From an uncultured Winogradskyella sp. (GTDB lineage Bacteria; Bacteroidota; Bacteroidia; Flavobacteriales; Flavobacteriaceae), in contig NZ_CANMCZ010000001.1 of the NCBI RefSeq assembly GCF_947496485.1, positions 925,596 through 989,595 on the forward strand: 64,000 nt of DNA, given 5' to 3'. A program made the position numbers and the translations under genes. How positions within the stretch are numbered: position 1 is the stretch's first letter; each line of letters starts with the position of its first letter. Under the pieces are notes generated by a model. It saw nothing but the letters and a program-made list of their open reading frames with translations, was not told the origin of the DNA and did not search any database. Shown piece after piece: positions 41,890 to 51,277 of this stretch.

Positions 41890-42849
41890 TTATATCTCAT
41901 TCAGCAACTTAGAAATCTCATCTAATTTTGGTGTTAAAATCACTTCGATTCGTCTGTTTTTTGCTTTTCCTTCTGTGGTAGCATTAGATGCAATTGGTGC
42001 AAATTCACCACGACCTGCAGCTGTTAAATTTTCTGGATTAATAGCTTTATTTTCTCTTAGAATATTTACAATTGCTGTTGCGCGCTTTGCAGATAAATCC
42101 CAATTACCACTCAGTTGCTCATTCCCCTTGTAAGGCACATTATCCGTATGACCTTCTATTAAAACTGATATCTCAGGGTTTTCAGCCAAAACATCGCCTA
42201 ATTGTTTTACAGCTTGCTTTCCTTGTGCTCCAACATACCAGCTTCCAGATTCGAACAATAACTTGTTTTCCATAGAAATGTAAACCTTACCATTACGTTG
42301 CTCAACTGTTAGCCCTTTTCCTTCAAAATTAGTTAATGCTTTAGAGATTGCATCTTTTAGTTGGCGCATTGCAGCATCTTTACTTGCTATTACATTTTCT
42401 AATTCAGCAACACGTTGAGAACGACTTTCCAATTCTTTCTTCAAAGTATTTAAACGTTCATTTTCTGTGGCTAATGCTTGCTCTTTTGCTTCCAATTTTG
42501 CTAAAAGCTCTCTGTTTTTCTTAGAGTTCGCAACAATTGATGCAGAACTATTTTCTTCTAAAGCTTTATATGATGCTTTTAAATTATCTAGATTTGTTTT
42601 AGCAGCCGCATAATCACTTTTTAATTTATCGAGTTCAGCAATTGCGTCATCATAAGCTTTTGCCATTTGGTTTAAATCATTAAAGAGTGATGTCTTTTGC
42701 TGAGATAATTTCTCAACCTCATCATTTAAGCCGCGATTTTCTTTTTTTAAATTGGCATATTTATCTTCAAGATCGGTATAGATTTTTTTAGATACACAAG
42801 ATGTGCATAGCGTAATTGTAAGTGCTATTAATGAAAGTTTTTTAATCAT
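41890..42849 (-). CDS. OmpA-family lipoprotein with coiled coil
   Basis: A 319-residue peptidoglycan-associated lipoprotein. Lipobox CTSC (Cys18), then a long coiled coil (about 25-185, Leu/Lys/Glu-rich) and a C-terminal OmpA domain (about 195-310) with the NQ-type peptidoglycan-binding pattern: IEGHTDNVPY, LSAKRATAIVNIL, GRGEFAPIASN, and KNRRIEVIL. It should tether the outer membrane to the wall with a rod-like spacer reaching across the periplasm. Start ATG at 42849. Confidence 0.93.
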   Translation of the reverse strand: MIKKLSLIALTITLCTSCVSKKIYTDLEDKYANLKKENRGLNDEVEKLSQQKTSLFNDLNQMAKAYDDAIAELDKLKSDYAAAKTNLDNLKASYKALEENSSASIVANSKKNRELLAKLEAKEQALATENERLNTLKKELESRSQRVAELENVIASKDAAMRQLKDAISKALTNFEGKGLTVEQRNGKVYISMENKLLFESGSWYVGAQGKQAVKQLGDVLAENPEISVLIEGHTDNVPYKGNEQLSGNWDLSAKRATAIVNILRENKAINPENLTAAGRGEFAPIASNATTEGKAKNRRIEVILTPKLDEISKLLNEI

Positions 42850-42874
42850 ATTTTATGAATTGATTTGAGTTAAT

Positions 42875-43636
42875 TTATAAATCGAGTTCTAATAATATAG
42901 GGCAATGGTCACTATGAACTGCTTCAGTGAGTATAACGCTTCGTTTTATTTTTTCTTGCAAAGGTTTGCTTACCATCGCATAATCTAAACGCCATCCTTT
43001 ATTATTTGCTCTGGAATTAGCTCTATAACTCCACCAAGAATATTCTTGTCGTTCAGGATGTAAATGTCTAAAACTATCAATAAAACCACTGTCAATAAAT
43101 TCACCCAACCACTCTCTTTCTTCTGGTAAAAAACCAGAAACCCCCTTCATTTTAGGGTTATGAATATCAATTTCTTCGTGACATATGTTATAATCACCAC
43201 AAACGACTAAATTTGGTTTTTCTTTTTGTAGGTCATTCAAATAATTATGGATCAAGTCCATATATTCAAATTTATGTGCCAATCTTGCATCATTGGTTCC
43301 AGAAGGTAAATACATACTCATTACCGACACACCATCGTAATCTGCTCTAATATTTCGGCCTTCAAAATCCATGGATTCTATTCCTGTACCAAATTCTATA
43401 TGATTTGGTTCCTGTTTACACAATAATGCCACTCCACTGTATCCTTTTTTCTGTGCACTAAACCAATAATTAAAATTATAACCAGCATTTGCAAACAAAT
43501 CTAGATTGAGCTGTTCTTCCATAGCCTTAATTTCTTGTAAACAAATAACGTCTGGACCTGTAGCTTTTAACCAATCAATAAATCCCTTGTTTATTGCTGC
43601 CCTTATGCCGTTGACGTTGTATGATACTATTTTCAT
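42875..43636 (-). CDS. xth: Exodeoxyribonuclease III
   Basis: A 253-residue AP endonuclease/3'-exonuclease of the ExoIII/APE1 family for base excision repair. Metal and catalytic motifs in order: SYNVNGIRAA, ICLQEIK (Glu near 37), SMYLPSGT, VVCGDYNI (Asp/Asn near 149), the WRLDYAMVS block and SDHCPI (Asp-His near 244). Standard length. Upstream of the OmpA gene on the same strand with a 25-bp gap, so they may share a transcript. Confidence 0.96.
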   Translation of the reverse strand: MKIVSYNVNGIRAAINKGFIDWLKATGPDVICLQEIKAMEEQLNLDLFANAGYNFNYWFSAQKKGYSGVALLCKQEPNHIEFGTGIESMDFEGRNIRADYDGVSVMSMYLPSGTNDARLAHKFEYMDLIHNYLNDLQKEKPNLVVCGDYNICHEEIDIHNPKMKGVSGFLPEEREWLGEFIDSGFIDSFRHLHPERQEYSWWSYRANSRANNKGWRLDYAMVSKPLQEKIKRSVILTEAVHSDHCPILLELDL

Positions 43637-43771
43637 TTTGTTATTTTATTATGTTATTTATACCAAATACCCTTTATGGGTCTAAATTAAATAATACCCT
43701 ACTTTTACACTATTATTTTAAGCTTCATTTAACGATAAAATATTTCTAGCTCAAAACAGTTATTATTCTAC

Positions 43772-46700
43772 ATGAAGAATACGCTACTTTTTCTTTTAAT
43801 TCTGAGTTCTTTTTTGGGTTCTTCCCAAGACAATTCTACGACTTATAGAAAAAAACGTATTGCTGTAAAAGATTCTATTCTCATTGATTCCGTAAGTATA
43901 AATCCTTTCAAATTTGTAATTAAAACGAAAGACAACAAAGTCTTAGATTCTACACTATACACTATGGATTTTGCTAAGGCTTTATTAAGATTTAAACAAC
44001 CCATTGATTTAGATACGATTCAAATTGAATATTTGCGTTACCCTCAGTTTATTACTAAAGTTTATAAGCAACTAGACGATAAGATTATAGTAGATAGACC
44101 TTCTGATTTTCAGCAACTATATAGACTTGAAAACACCAATAAACAAAATACGTTTACACCTTTTGACGGTTTAACCACTTCTGGAAGTATATCGAGAGGT
44201 GTTACGATTGGTAATAACCAAAATTCAGTATTGAATAGTGAATTAGATCTACAGATTTCTGGAAAATTGAGTGATAAAGTTTCACTTAGAGCATCCATAC
44301 AAGATGCTAATATTCCACTCCAAGAAAGTGGATATTCACAACGATTAGATGAGTTTGATCAGGTCTTTATAGAACTATTTAGTGATGATTGGAATATACG
44401 CGCAGGAGATATAGACCTGATAAATACAAACAGTTATTTTTCCAATTTTTCAAAGCGCGTACAAGGGTTATTGGTTAGTGCGAATCTAAACGATAAAACT
44501 TCTGTTTTTGCCTCTGGTGCTTTAGTAAGAGGTCAATGGACGACAACTCAATTTACGGCTCAAGAAGGAAACCAAGGTCCTTACAAACTTCGCGGACCGA
44601 ATAACGAATTGTTTGTACTCATTGTTTCTGGTAGTGAAACGGTTTATGTCAATGGAGTACCATTAGAACGTGGTGAAAATAATGATTATATCATTGACTA
44701 TAATGCTGGTGAACTCATTTTTAATTCTACATTTCCTATCACTTCCGAAATGCGAATTACAGTAGATTACCAATTTAGCGAACGTAACTACTCGCGATTC
44801 ACTGTTTTTGGAGGTGGAAGTTACACTACTGAAAAACTAAGTTTAAATGTCTCTGTATATTCTGAAAGTGATGCTAAGAACCAACCATTACAACAAAATT
44901 TATCTACAGAACAAACTCAGATTTTAGCTGATGCTGGTGATGACATAACTTTGATGGTTGCACCATCTGCAACTGCAGAGTCGTATTCTGAAAATCGAAT
45001 TCTTTACAGAAAAGAGTTAGTTGGTACAGAAGAAATCTTTGCGTTTTCTACTAATCCTGAGGACGAATTATTTAGTGTGCGCTTTACTTTAGTAGGTGCT
45101 AATCAAGGTAACTATGTATTGAGTAATGATAATGCTATAAGTAATATTTTTGAATATGTTGCTCCAATTGCAGGAGTGCCTCAGGGCAATTATGAGCCCA
45201 TCACACAATTAATTGCACCAGAACGATTGCAAATTGCTGTTTTAAATGGTCGATATCAACCTACTGAAAAAACAGATGTCTTTTTTGAATTCGCTGGAAG
45301 CAAGAATGATGAAAATCTATTTTCTAGTTTAGATGACAATAACAATAATGGTTTTGCAGGGAAATTAACGATAAAACAAAAGGTGATTAAATCGGATAGT
45401 CTCTGGAATTTATCTGCTTTAGTAGATGCCGACCTTATTCAAAAGGATTTTAGAACAATTCAACGTTTATATAGAGCAGAATTTAATCGCGATTGGAACT
45501 TAGATACTTCAGAAAGCAATCAAGGAAATTTCAACTTCGGAAACCAGTTATTGTTGACTTCAGGCTTACAATTATCACATTCTAAAAAGGGAACTGCTTC
45601 TTACAATTTTGAACATCTCAATTATTCTGAAAATTTTAATGGTAATAGACATAATGTAACTGCTAATTTGCATTTAGGTGATTTCAGAATTTTTTCAAAC
45701 TCTAGTTTTTTAAATAATGAAAGCACTATAAACCGTTCTACGTTTTTGAGATCTTTTAATCGAGTAATTTATAGTAAAAACAATAAATGGGCTGGAGTAA
45801 AGCTTGCAACCGAAGACAATGAACAACGGGTAATAGCTACAGATTCTTTAACGCCTTTAAGTCAAGAATTTAAAGCATACGAGGCTTTTATTGGCATTGG
45901 TGATAGCACTAAAGTATTTACAGAAGTTGGTTACATTAAACGCTTTAATGATAGTTTGAGAAACAATACCATTAAACGTGTTAATAGTTCGAACACGTAT
46001 TATTTGAAGTCAAGATTAATCCAAAATGCAAACACCAATCTTCAATTATTCGTCAACTATAGAGATTTGAAGGCTGAAGATGAGACTACTAAAGATGAAC
46101 AAAGCTTAAATAGTAGACTAAGTTTTAATCAGAAACTCTTTAATAATTTAATTATTTGGAACACCAACTTTGAAACCAATTCAGGAACCTTACCTCAACA
46201 AGATTTTACATACATTGAAGTTGAAGCTGGACAAGGTGCTTACACTTGGATAGATTATAATGAAAACAATATACAAGAGCTTAACGAATTTGAAATAGCC
46301 CAATTTGCTGATCAAGGGAGTTTTATAAGAGTGTTATTACCCAATCAGGTTTTTGTGCGCACACATCAAAATCGATTGAGCCAAACATTGACTATCAATC
46401 CGCAACAATGGAGTACATCAGAGAATAAAACCAAAAAGTTTTTCTCTCATTTTTATAATCAAACCTCATATTTAATAGATAGAAAAATAAAGCGCGAAGG
46501 CAATAATTTTAATCTTAATCCATTTAAAGATGATGATGAAAATCAGTTGGCATTAAACAATAGTGTAAGGAATGTACTGTTTTATAATAGAGGAAAACAA
46601 CGCTATACGACATCTTACACCTTTTTAACCAATACAAGCCGTAATCTTTTATCTATAGGATTTCAAGAGAACAAACTCACTAATCATCAAGTGAATTTTA

Positions 46701-47197
46701 ATCATAAATTTATAACTAATTGGCTTGCAAACGTATTAGCGAGTTTAGGAAGTGATGAAAGTACCAGTGAAAATTTCGCAAATAGAAATTACAATATTGA
46801 CGAAAGTAGATTTCAACCAAAACTATCTTATTTATTTAGCGAAAACGCACAGTTTGATATCTTTTATCAATACACATCAAAAGAAAACACCATAGGAAGT
46901 TTAGAATCATTAGCACAGAATAATTATGGTTTATCATTTACTTATAACAACGCTCAAAAAATTGCTTTGACAGGCGAATTCAATTTTTTTCAAAATAAAT
47001 TTGAAGGTAATGCAAATACTCCTGTAGCTTACCAGATGCTCGAAGGTTTACAACCAGGAAAAAACTTTACATGGAGTTTATTAGCGCAGAAAAAATTGAC
47101 CAAATTTCTAGATTTAAACCTCAATTACTTTGGTAGAAAAACCGAAACTTCTAAAACAATTCATACAGGTACAGTTCAGCTGAAAGCCTATTTTTAA
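43772..47197 (+). CDS. Large predicted outer-membrane beta-barrel protein
   Basis: A 1141-residue exported protein: signal peptide 1-19 (LGSSQ). I recognise it only as a conserved flavobacterial surface protein. Sequence shows a short N-terminal domain (about 25-115), then many alternating hydrophobic/polar beta strands with Asn/Ser/Thr-rich loops. It contains a repeat-like motif, VSGSETVYVNGVPLERG followed by NDYIIDYNAGEL (around residues 287-315), which also occurs in other large Bacteroidota outer-membrane proteins. The last residues, TVQLKAYF, end in an aromatic residue, as barrel proteins do. No TonB box or plug domain is seen. Function unknown; transport or secretion is possible. Confidence 0.75.
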   Translation: MKNTLLFLLILSSFLGSSQDNSTTYRKKRIAVKDSILIDSVSINPFKFVIKTKDNKVLDSTLYTMDFAKALLRFKQPIDLDTIQIEYLRYPQFITKVYKQLDDKIIVDRPSDFQQLYRLENTNKQNTFTPFDGLTTSGSISRGVTIGNNQNSVLNSELDLQISGKLSDKVSLRASIQDANIPLQESGYSQRLDEFDQVFIELFSDDWNIRAGDIDLINTNSYFSNFSKRVQGLLVSANLNDKTSVFASGALVRGQWTTTQFTAQEGNQGPYKLRGPNNELFVLIVSGSETVYVNGVPLERGENNDYIIDYNAGELIFNSTFPITSEMRITVDYQFSERNYSRFTVFGGGSYTTEKLSLNVSVYSESDAKNQPLQQNLSTEQTQILADAGDDITLMVAPSATAESYSENRILYRKELVGTEEIFAFSTNPEDELFSVRFTLVGANQGNYVLSNDNAISNIFEYVAPIAGVPQGNYEPITQLIAPERLQIAVLNGRYQPTEKTDVFFEFAGSKNDENLFSSLDDNNNNGFAGKLTIKQKVIKSDSLWNLSALVDADLIQKDFRTIQRLYRAEFNRDWNLDTSESNQGNFNFGNQLLLTSGLQLSHSKKGTASYNFEHLNYSENFNGNRHNVTANLHLGDFRIFSNSSFLNNESTINRSTFLRSFNRVIYSKNNKWAGVKLATEDNEQRVIATDSLTPLSQEFKAYEAFIGIGDSTKVFTEVGYIKRFNDSLRNNTIKRVNSSNTYYLKSRLIQNANTNLQLFVNYRDLKAEDETTKDEQSLNSRLSFNQKLFNNLIIWNTNFETNSGTLPQQDFTYIEVEAGQGAYTWIDYNENNIQELNEFEIAQFADQGSFIRVLLPNQVFVRTHQNRLSQTLTINPQQWSTSENKTKKFFSHFYNQTSYLIDRKIKREGNNFNLNPFKDDDENQLALNNSVRNVLFYNRGKQRYTTSYTFLTNTSRNLLSIGFQENKLTNHQVNFNHKFITNWLANVLASLGSDESTSENFANRNYNIDESRFQPKLSYLFSENAQFDIFYQYTSKENTIGSLESLAQNNYGLSFTYNNAQKIALTGEFNFFQNKFEGNANTPVAYQMLEGLQPGKNFTWSLLAQKKLTKFLDLNLNYFGRKTETSKTIHTGTVQLKAYF

Positions 47198-47250
47198 TTT
47201 ATGTTTTCTTTAACGCAACCTTTTTGATAGTTTCTCATCTTAGTGGTACA

Positions 47251-47272
47251 ATTGTTGTAGTTAAGCAACAAT
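47251..47272. promoter_or_regulatory. Dyad ATTGTTG-N8-CAACAAT
   Basis: Perfect 7-bp arms at 47251-47257 and 47266-47272, 25 bp before the outer-membrane protein ATG. It could be an operator or a leader hairpin. Confidence 0.3.
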
Positions 47273-47296
47273 CAATTAATCAAATTTACAATCAAT

Positions 47297-47884
47297 ATGA
47301 AAAAATCTTTATTAGCAGCATTGATGCTGTTTTCAGTATTTACTATGAATGCTCAAGAATCGTCAGATGAATTACCTAAACAAAACGAAATTTCTACAAA
47401 CCTACTAGATTTAGTAATAGCAGGAACTTTAAATGTTAATTACGAACGCCTATTCGACAAAAATCAATCTCTTTTTATAGGCGCCAATTTCTTTGATACT
47501 TATGGATATTACGATGCTGGTTATATAGATGAAAGTACTGCATTTAGTGTAAAAGCAGCATATCTCATCTATTTTTCAAAAGAGAAAGACCATGCAGGCT
47601 TTTTCTTTTATCCACAAATAAAGTTAAGAACAGGAGAAGTGACAGTAGATGATTACTATTACTATAGCTATGACAGTGTAATAGATAGTGCGGTTCAAGA
47701 AGAGTTTAAATATGACGTTAGTGGCTTTTCTGCTGGATTTGGTATTGGGCACAAATGGATGTTTAATAATAAATTTACTTTAACACTAAACGGAGATATT
47801 GCAAGAAATTTAGGGAGTTTTGATACGGACTATTTAGATAATATCGAGCTTAGGTTTGGTGTTAATTTTGGATATCGTTTCTAG
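47297..47884 (+). CDS. Small outer-membrane beta-barrel protein
   Basis: A 195-residue exported protein: signal peptide 1-19 (FTMNAQ), then an about 170-residue body of alternating residues in beta strands, an acidic, tyrosine-rich loop with DDYYYYSYD, and a C-terminal strand ending FGVNFGYRF, a typical barrel-assembly signal with a final Phe. No known family is named with confidence. A separate transcription unit with a very strong terminator after it. Confidence 0.78.
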   Translation: MKKSLLAALMLFSVFTMNAQESSDELPKQNEISTNLLDLVIAGTLNVNYERLFDKNQSLFIGANFFDTYGYYDAGYIDESTAFSVKAAYLIYFSKEKDHAGFFFYPQIKLRTGEVTVDDYYYYSYDSVIDSAVQEEFKYDVSGFSAGFGIGHKWMFNNKFTLTLNGDIARNLGSFDTDYLDNIELRFGVNFGYRF

Positions 47885-47900
47885 ACTTTAATGACCCAAT

Positions 47901-47938
47901 AAAACAAAACCCAAGTTTCTAAACTTGGGTTTTGTTTT
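47901..47938. terminator. Strong bidirectional terminator before glyS
   Basis: AAAACAAAACCCAAGTTT (47901-47918) pairs perfectly with AAACTTGGGTTTTGTTTT (47921-47938). It separates the barrel-protein gene (ends 47884) from glyS (ends 47971). Confidence 0.92.
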
Positions 47939-47970
47939 ATTATAATATTTCTGCCTACACAGTAATTTGA

Positions 47971-49512
47971 TTATTTCATCTTCATTAGCCAATGCTTCAC
48001 ATCAACTTCTGCTTTGATCAAATCTTTTAAATCTTCAATCTTCACCCGCTTTTGTTCCATCGTATCTCTATGGCGAATCGTAACTGTATTATCCTCTAAA
48101 GTATCATGATCTACTGTGATACAAAATGGAGTTCCGTTGGCATCTTGCCTTCTGTAACGTTTTCCTACGGCATCTTTTTCATCATAAAACACATTAAAAT
48201 CCCATTTTAGGTCTTCTACAATTTGTTTAGCGACTTCAGGTAAACCATCCTTTTTTACCAATGGAAAAATGGCTGCTTTTGTTGGAGCCAAAACTGCTGG
48301 TAGTCTCAAAACAGTGCGTGTCGTATTATTCTCTAACTCTTCCTCTATAAGTGAATTTGAGAATACAGCTAAGAACATACGATCTAGACCAATTGATGTT
48401 TCTAAAACATAAGGAGTATAACTCGCATTCTCTTCATGATCGAAATATTGTAACTTTTTGCCTGAGTATTCTTCGTGTTGTTTTAGATCAAAATCTGTAC
48501 GCGAATGAATTCCTTCTAATTCTTTGAAACCAAACGGAAAATTAAACTCAATATCAGTAGCAGCATCAGCATAATGTGCTAATTTTTCATGATCGTGAAA
48601 ACGGTAATTCTCTTCACCTAATCCTAAGGATTTATGCCACTTTAATCGTGTGTCTTTCCAATAGTCAAACCATTCTTTTTGTGTTCCTGGTTTTATGAAA
48701 AATTGCATTTCCATTTGTTCAAATTCACGCATTCTAAAAATAAATTGTCTTGCCACAATTTCATTTCTAAAGGCTTTTCCTGTTTGTGCAATTCCAAACG
48801 GAATTTTCATACGCCCCGTTTTCTGAACATTCAAAAAGTTGACAAAAATACCTTGAGCCGTTTCTGGTCGTAAGTACAAATCCATTGCTGTATCAGCAGA
48901 AGCACCTAGTTTAGTTCCAAACATAAGGTTAAATTGCTTTACATCAGTCCAGTTTTTACTTCCAGATAGAGGATCTGCAATTTCCAGTTCTTCAATCAAT
49001 GCTTTTACATCTGCTAAATCTTCCTTTTCTAAAGATTGTCCTAAACGCTTAAGAGTAGTGTCAATTTTTTCTTGGTAACCAAGAACTCTACCATTTGTAG
49101 AAACAAATTCTTCCTTATTAAAGGCTTCACCAAATCGTTTTTCGGCCTTTGTAACTTCCTTGTTTATTTTGGCTTCAATTTTAGCACAATAATCTTCAAC
49201 TAAGACATCAGCTCTGTATCGCTTTTTAGAATCCTTATTATCAATTAAAGGGTCGTTAAAGGCATCAACGTGACCTGAAGCTTTCCAAGTTGTTGGATGC
49301 ATAAATATTGCAGCGTCAATACCTACTATATTATCATGCATTTGTACCATGGCCTTCCACCAATAGTCGCGAATATTTTTCTTTAATTCCGCTCCGTTTT
49401 GAGCGTAATCGTACACTGCACTAAGTCCATCGTAGATTTCACTACTTTGAAATACGTAACCATACTCCTTAGCGTGAGAGATTACTTTTTTGAATTTGTC
49501 TTCGTTTGCCAT
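47971..49512 (-). CDS. glyS: Glycyl-tRNA synthetase (dimeric type)
   Basis: A 513-residue class II synthetase of the alpha2 type found in Archaea, eukaryotes and many bacteria, not the alpha2beta2 E. coli type. Motif 2 is FGIAQTGKAFRNEI, followed by FIFRMREFEQMEMQFF, and motif 3 lies near ETSIGLDRMFLA. The anticodon-binding domain takes the last about 100 residues (VLAPTKAAIFPLVKKDG onward). A TATTTTTG box precedes the ATG. Convergent with the barrel-protein gene. Confidence 0.97.
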   Translation of the reverse strand: MANEDKFKKVISHAKEYGYVFQSSEIYDGLSAVYDYAQNGAELKKNIRDYWWKAMVQMHDNIVGIDAAIFMHPTTWKASGHVDAFNDPLIDNKDSKKRYRADVLVEDYCAKIEAKINKEVTKAEKRFGEAFNKEEFVSTNGRVLGYQEKIDTTLKRLGQSLEKEDLADVKALIEELEIADPLSGSKNWTDVKQFNLMFGTKLGASADTAMDLYLRPETAQGIFVNFLNVQKTGRMKIPFGIAQTGKAFRNEIVARQFIFRMREFEQMEMQFFIKPGTQKEWFDYWKDTRLKWHKSLGLGEENYRFHDHEKLAHYADAATDIEFNFPFGFKELEGIHSRTDFDLKQHEEYSGKKLQYFDHEENASYTPYVLETSIGLDRMFLAVFSNSLIEEELENNTTRTVLRLPAVLAPTKAAIFPLVKKDGLPEVAKQIVEDLKWDFNVFYDEKDAVGKRYRRQDANGTPFCITVDHDTLEDNTVTIRHRDTMEQKRVKIEDLKDLIKAEVDVKHWLMKMK

Positions 49513-49574
49513 GCTGCAAAAATAGAAAACCGCTCTGATTAACAGACCGGTTTTTAAAAAATTATATAGTTACT

Positions 49575-50459
49575 TTATTTTAATTTTATACTAGTGCTGC
49601 CAAGTTTTATATTTTCATGGAAGACATTGACAAAATAATAACCTTTTACAAAGGGTTGATCTTCTTTCTCTGCCTTAATTGTAGTACAGATTTCTAAATT
49701 TTTATTGTTGTAATTAACTACTTCCTTTTTACTGTAAATTAAAGACGAATTTCCAAAAACAACTTCACCCTTATCTGATACTACATTGCCTTCTGGACTC
49801 ACAATCTGGATATAAACATCTTTTCTTCCTTTTTCAGTTAAAGGGTTTTCAGTTAATGTAATGCAAACATCAATGGTATTAGCACGTTTAGCTCTTTCTG
49901 TATATCTTTTTTTACCTGATCTTAATTTATAAGCTTGTGCATTGACATTAACAGCTTTTAATATTGCTGCATTGTCAATAGTTTTATTTAAAGAGTCATT
50001 AGTCTCTTCTAAATTGTTAATTGCAACGGTTTTCTTTTTTATAGTATTTAATGCATAGCGTTTCTCATTCTCTAATTTAATATTAACCGTATTTAGAGAA
50101 TCTATGGTACTAAGTAATACTTTGCTCTTTGATTTTAAAACTACGAGGTGGTTTTTAAACTTGGTAATAATGGATAAATCGCCTTTTAACAACTTCAATG
50201 AATCTAATGCATTCTTAGTTTCTAGCTTTGCTTCAAGGAGCTGTAGATCCATAAAACTATAATCTTCGCTCAGTTCATCATAACTTGTTAACATCTCGGA
50301 TAATTCATTTTCTATCAAAGACTTTTCTTGTTTTAAGAATTCCTCGTAAGATTGAATGGATTTATAGTTTGTGAAACTATATACTCCTAAAACAGTTAAA
50401 ACGACCAATAAAGAACCTATAATTAATCTGTAGTTAAATATATGAGGACTAACTATCAT
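49575..50459 (-). CDS. Membrane-anchored coiled-coil protein of unknown function
   Basis: A 294-residue protein. A single hydrophobic helix at about residues 11-29 (LIIGSLLVVLTVLGVYSF) has only a short cytoplasmic tail before it, so the body is periplasmic. Residues 35-165 are a long coiled coil. The C-terminal about 105 residues (from about 190) form a beta-rich domain with KYTERAKRANTIDVCITLTE-like strands (pattern; KKRYTERAKR, IDVCITL) and two cysteines. Similar flavobacterial proteins carry loose chromosome-partitioning annotations, which I see no reason to support. A distant part in envelope scaffolding is possible. Confidence 0.7.
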   Translation of the reverse strand: MIVSPHIFNYRLIIGSLLVVLTVLGVYSFTNYKSIQSYEEFLKQEKSLIENELSEMLTSYDELSEDYSFMDLQLLEAKLETKNALDSLKLLKGDLSIITKFKNHLVVLKSKSKVLLSTIDSLNTVNIKLENEKRYALNTIKKKTVAINNLEETNDSLNKTIDNAAILKAVNVNAQAYKLRSGKKRYTERAKRANTIDVCITLTENPLTEKGRKDVYIQIVSPEGNVVSDKGEVVFGNSSLIYSKKEVVNYNNKNLEICTTIKAEKEDQPFVKGYYFVNVFHENIKLGSTSIKLK

Positions 50460-50525
50460 TATTAATTTCTTAATTTAATGCGAAATTAGAGTTAATTGAA
50501 GTGTAATTTTATTTTAATCGATTAA

Positions 50526-51206
50526 GTGATAAAAAATTTGTTAAACTTGTTTTTTCCTGAAGTCTGCGAAGCGTGTAACAATGTTTTAAACGATAATGAA
50601 GACGTCATCTGTATATTTTGCAGACATCAATTACCTATTACTAATTTTCACTTTGATAGTTCTGATGCCGTTCAAAAAATAGTTTTTGGACGAGTGAAAT
50701 TAGAAAACGCGACTGCATTATTACATTTTTCTAAAAAAGGAATTGTGCAACAATTGCTTCATAATTTAAAATACCGAGGTCATGAACAAATTAGTGGATT
50801 TTTAGGCGAATGGCTAGGATCTGAACTTAGCACTATTGATGCATATAATGCTATTGATGTTGTTATTCCAGTACCATTATATAAAACAAAATTGAGAAAA
50901 CGAGGCTATAATCAAGTTGCAAAATTTGGGAAAGAAATTGCTAATGCTCTAAACGCAGATTATAATGATACTATTTTAGTAAAAACAAAATCCACACAAA
51001 CACAGGTATTTAAGGGACGATTAACACGTTGGAATGATGATGGGGCTATATTCAGCATTACTGAAAGAGAATCTCTAAAAGGAAAGCATATTTTGTTGAT
51101 AGATGACATCATTACTACTGGAGCAACTGTTGAGGCATGTGCATCTGTTTTGTTAAAAATTGATAATATTAAGTTAAGTCTTGCTACGATGGCAATTGCA
51201 GATTAA
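50526..51206 (+). CDS. ComF-family phosphoribosyltransferase-like protein
   Basis: A 226-residue protein of the ComF/GntX family linked to uptake or processing of transforming DNA. A zinc-ribbon of four cysteines, VCEACNNVLNDNEDVICIFC, occupies about residues 12-31. The PRTase domain ends in the PRPP loop LLIDDIITTGATVEAC (about 190-205), and KRGYNQVAKFG is the usual linker. The start codon is GTG at 50526. Own unit between divergent and downstream genes. Confidence 0.92.
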   Translation: MIKNLLNLFFPEVCEACNNVLNDNEDVICIFCRHQLPITNFHFDSSDAVQKIVFGRVKLENATALLHFSKKGIVQQLLHNLKYRGHEQISGFLGEWLGSELSTIDAYNAIDVVIPVPLYKTKLRKRGYNQVAKFGKEIANALNADYNDTILVKTKSTQTQVFKGRLTRWNDDGAIFSITERESLKGKHILLIDDIITTGATVEACASVLLKIDNIKLSLATMAIAD

Positions 51207-51277
51207 TTTTTTCGTTTCTAACTAAATTATATTGTTTCTTTGTGCTAAATTATTTTATGTAGATGCGCTTACCTCTA

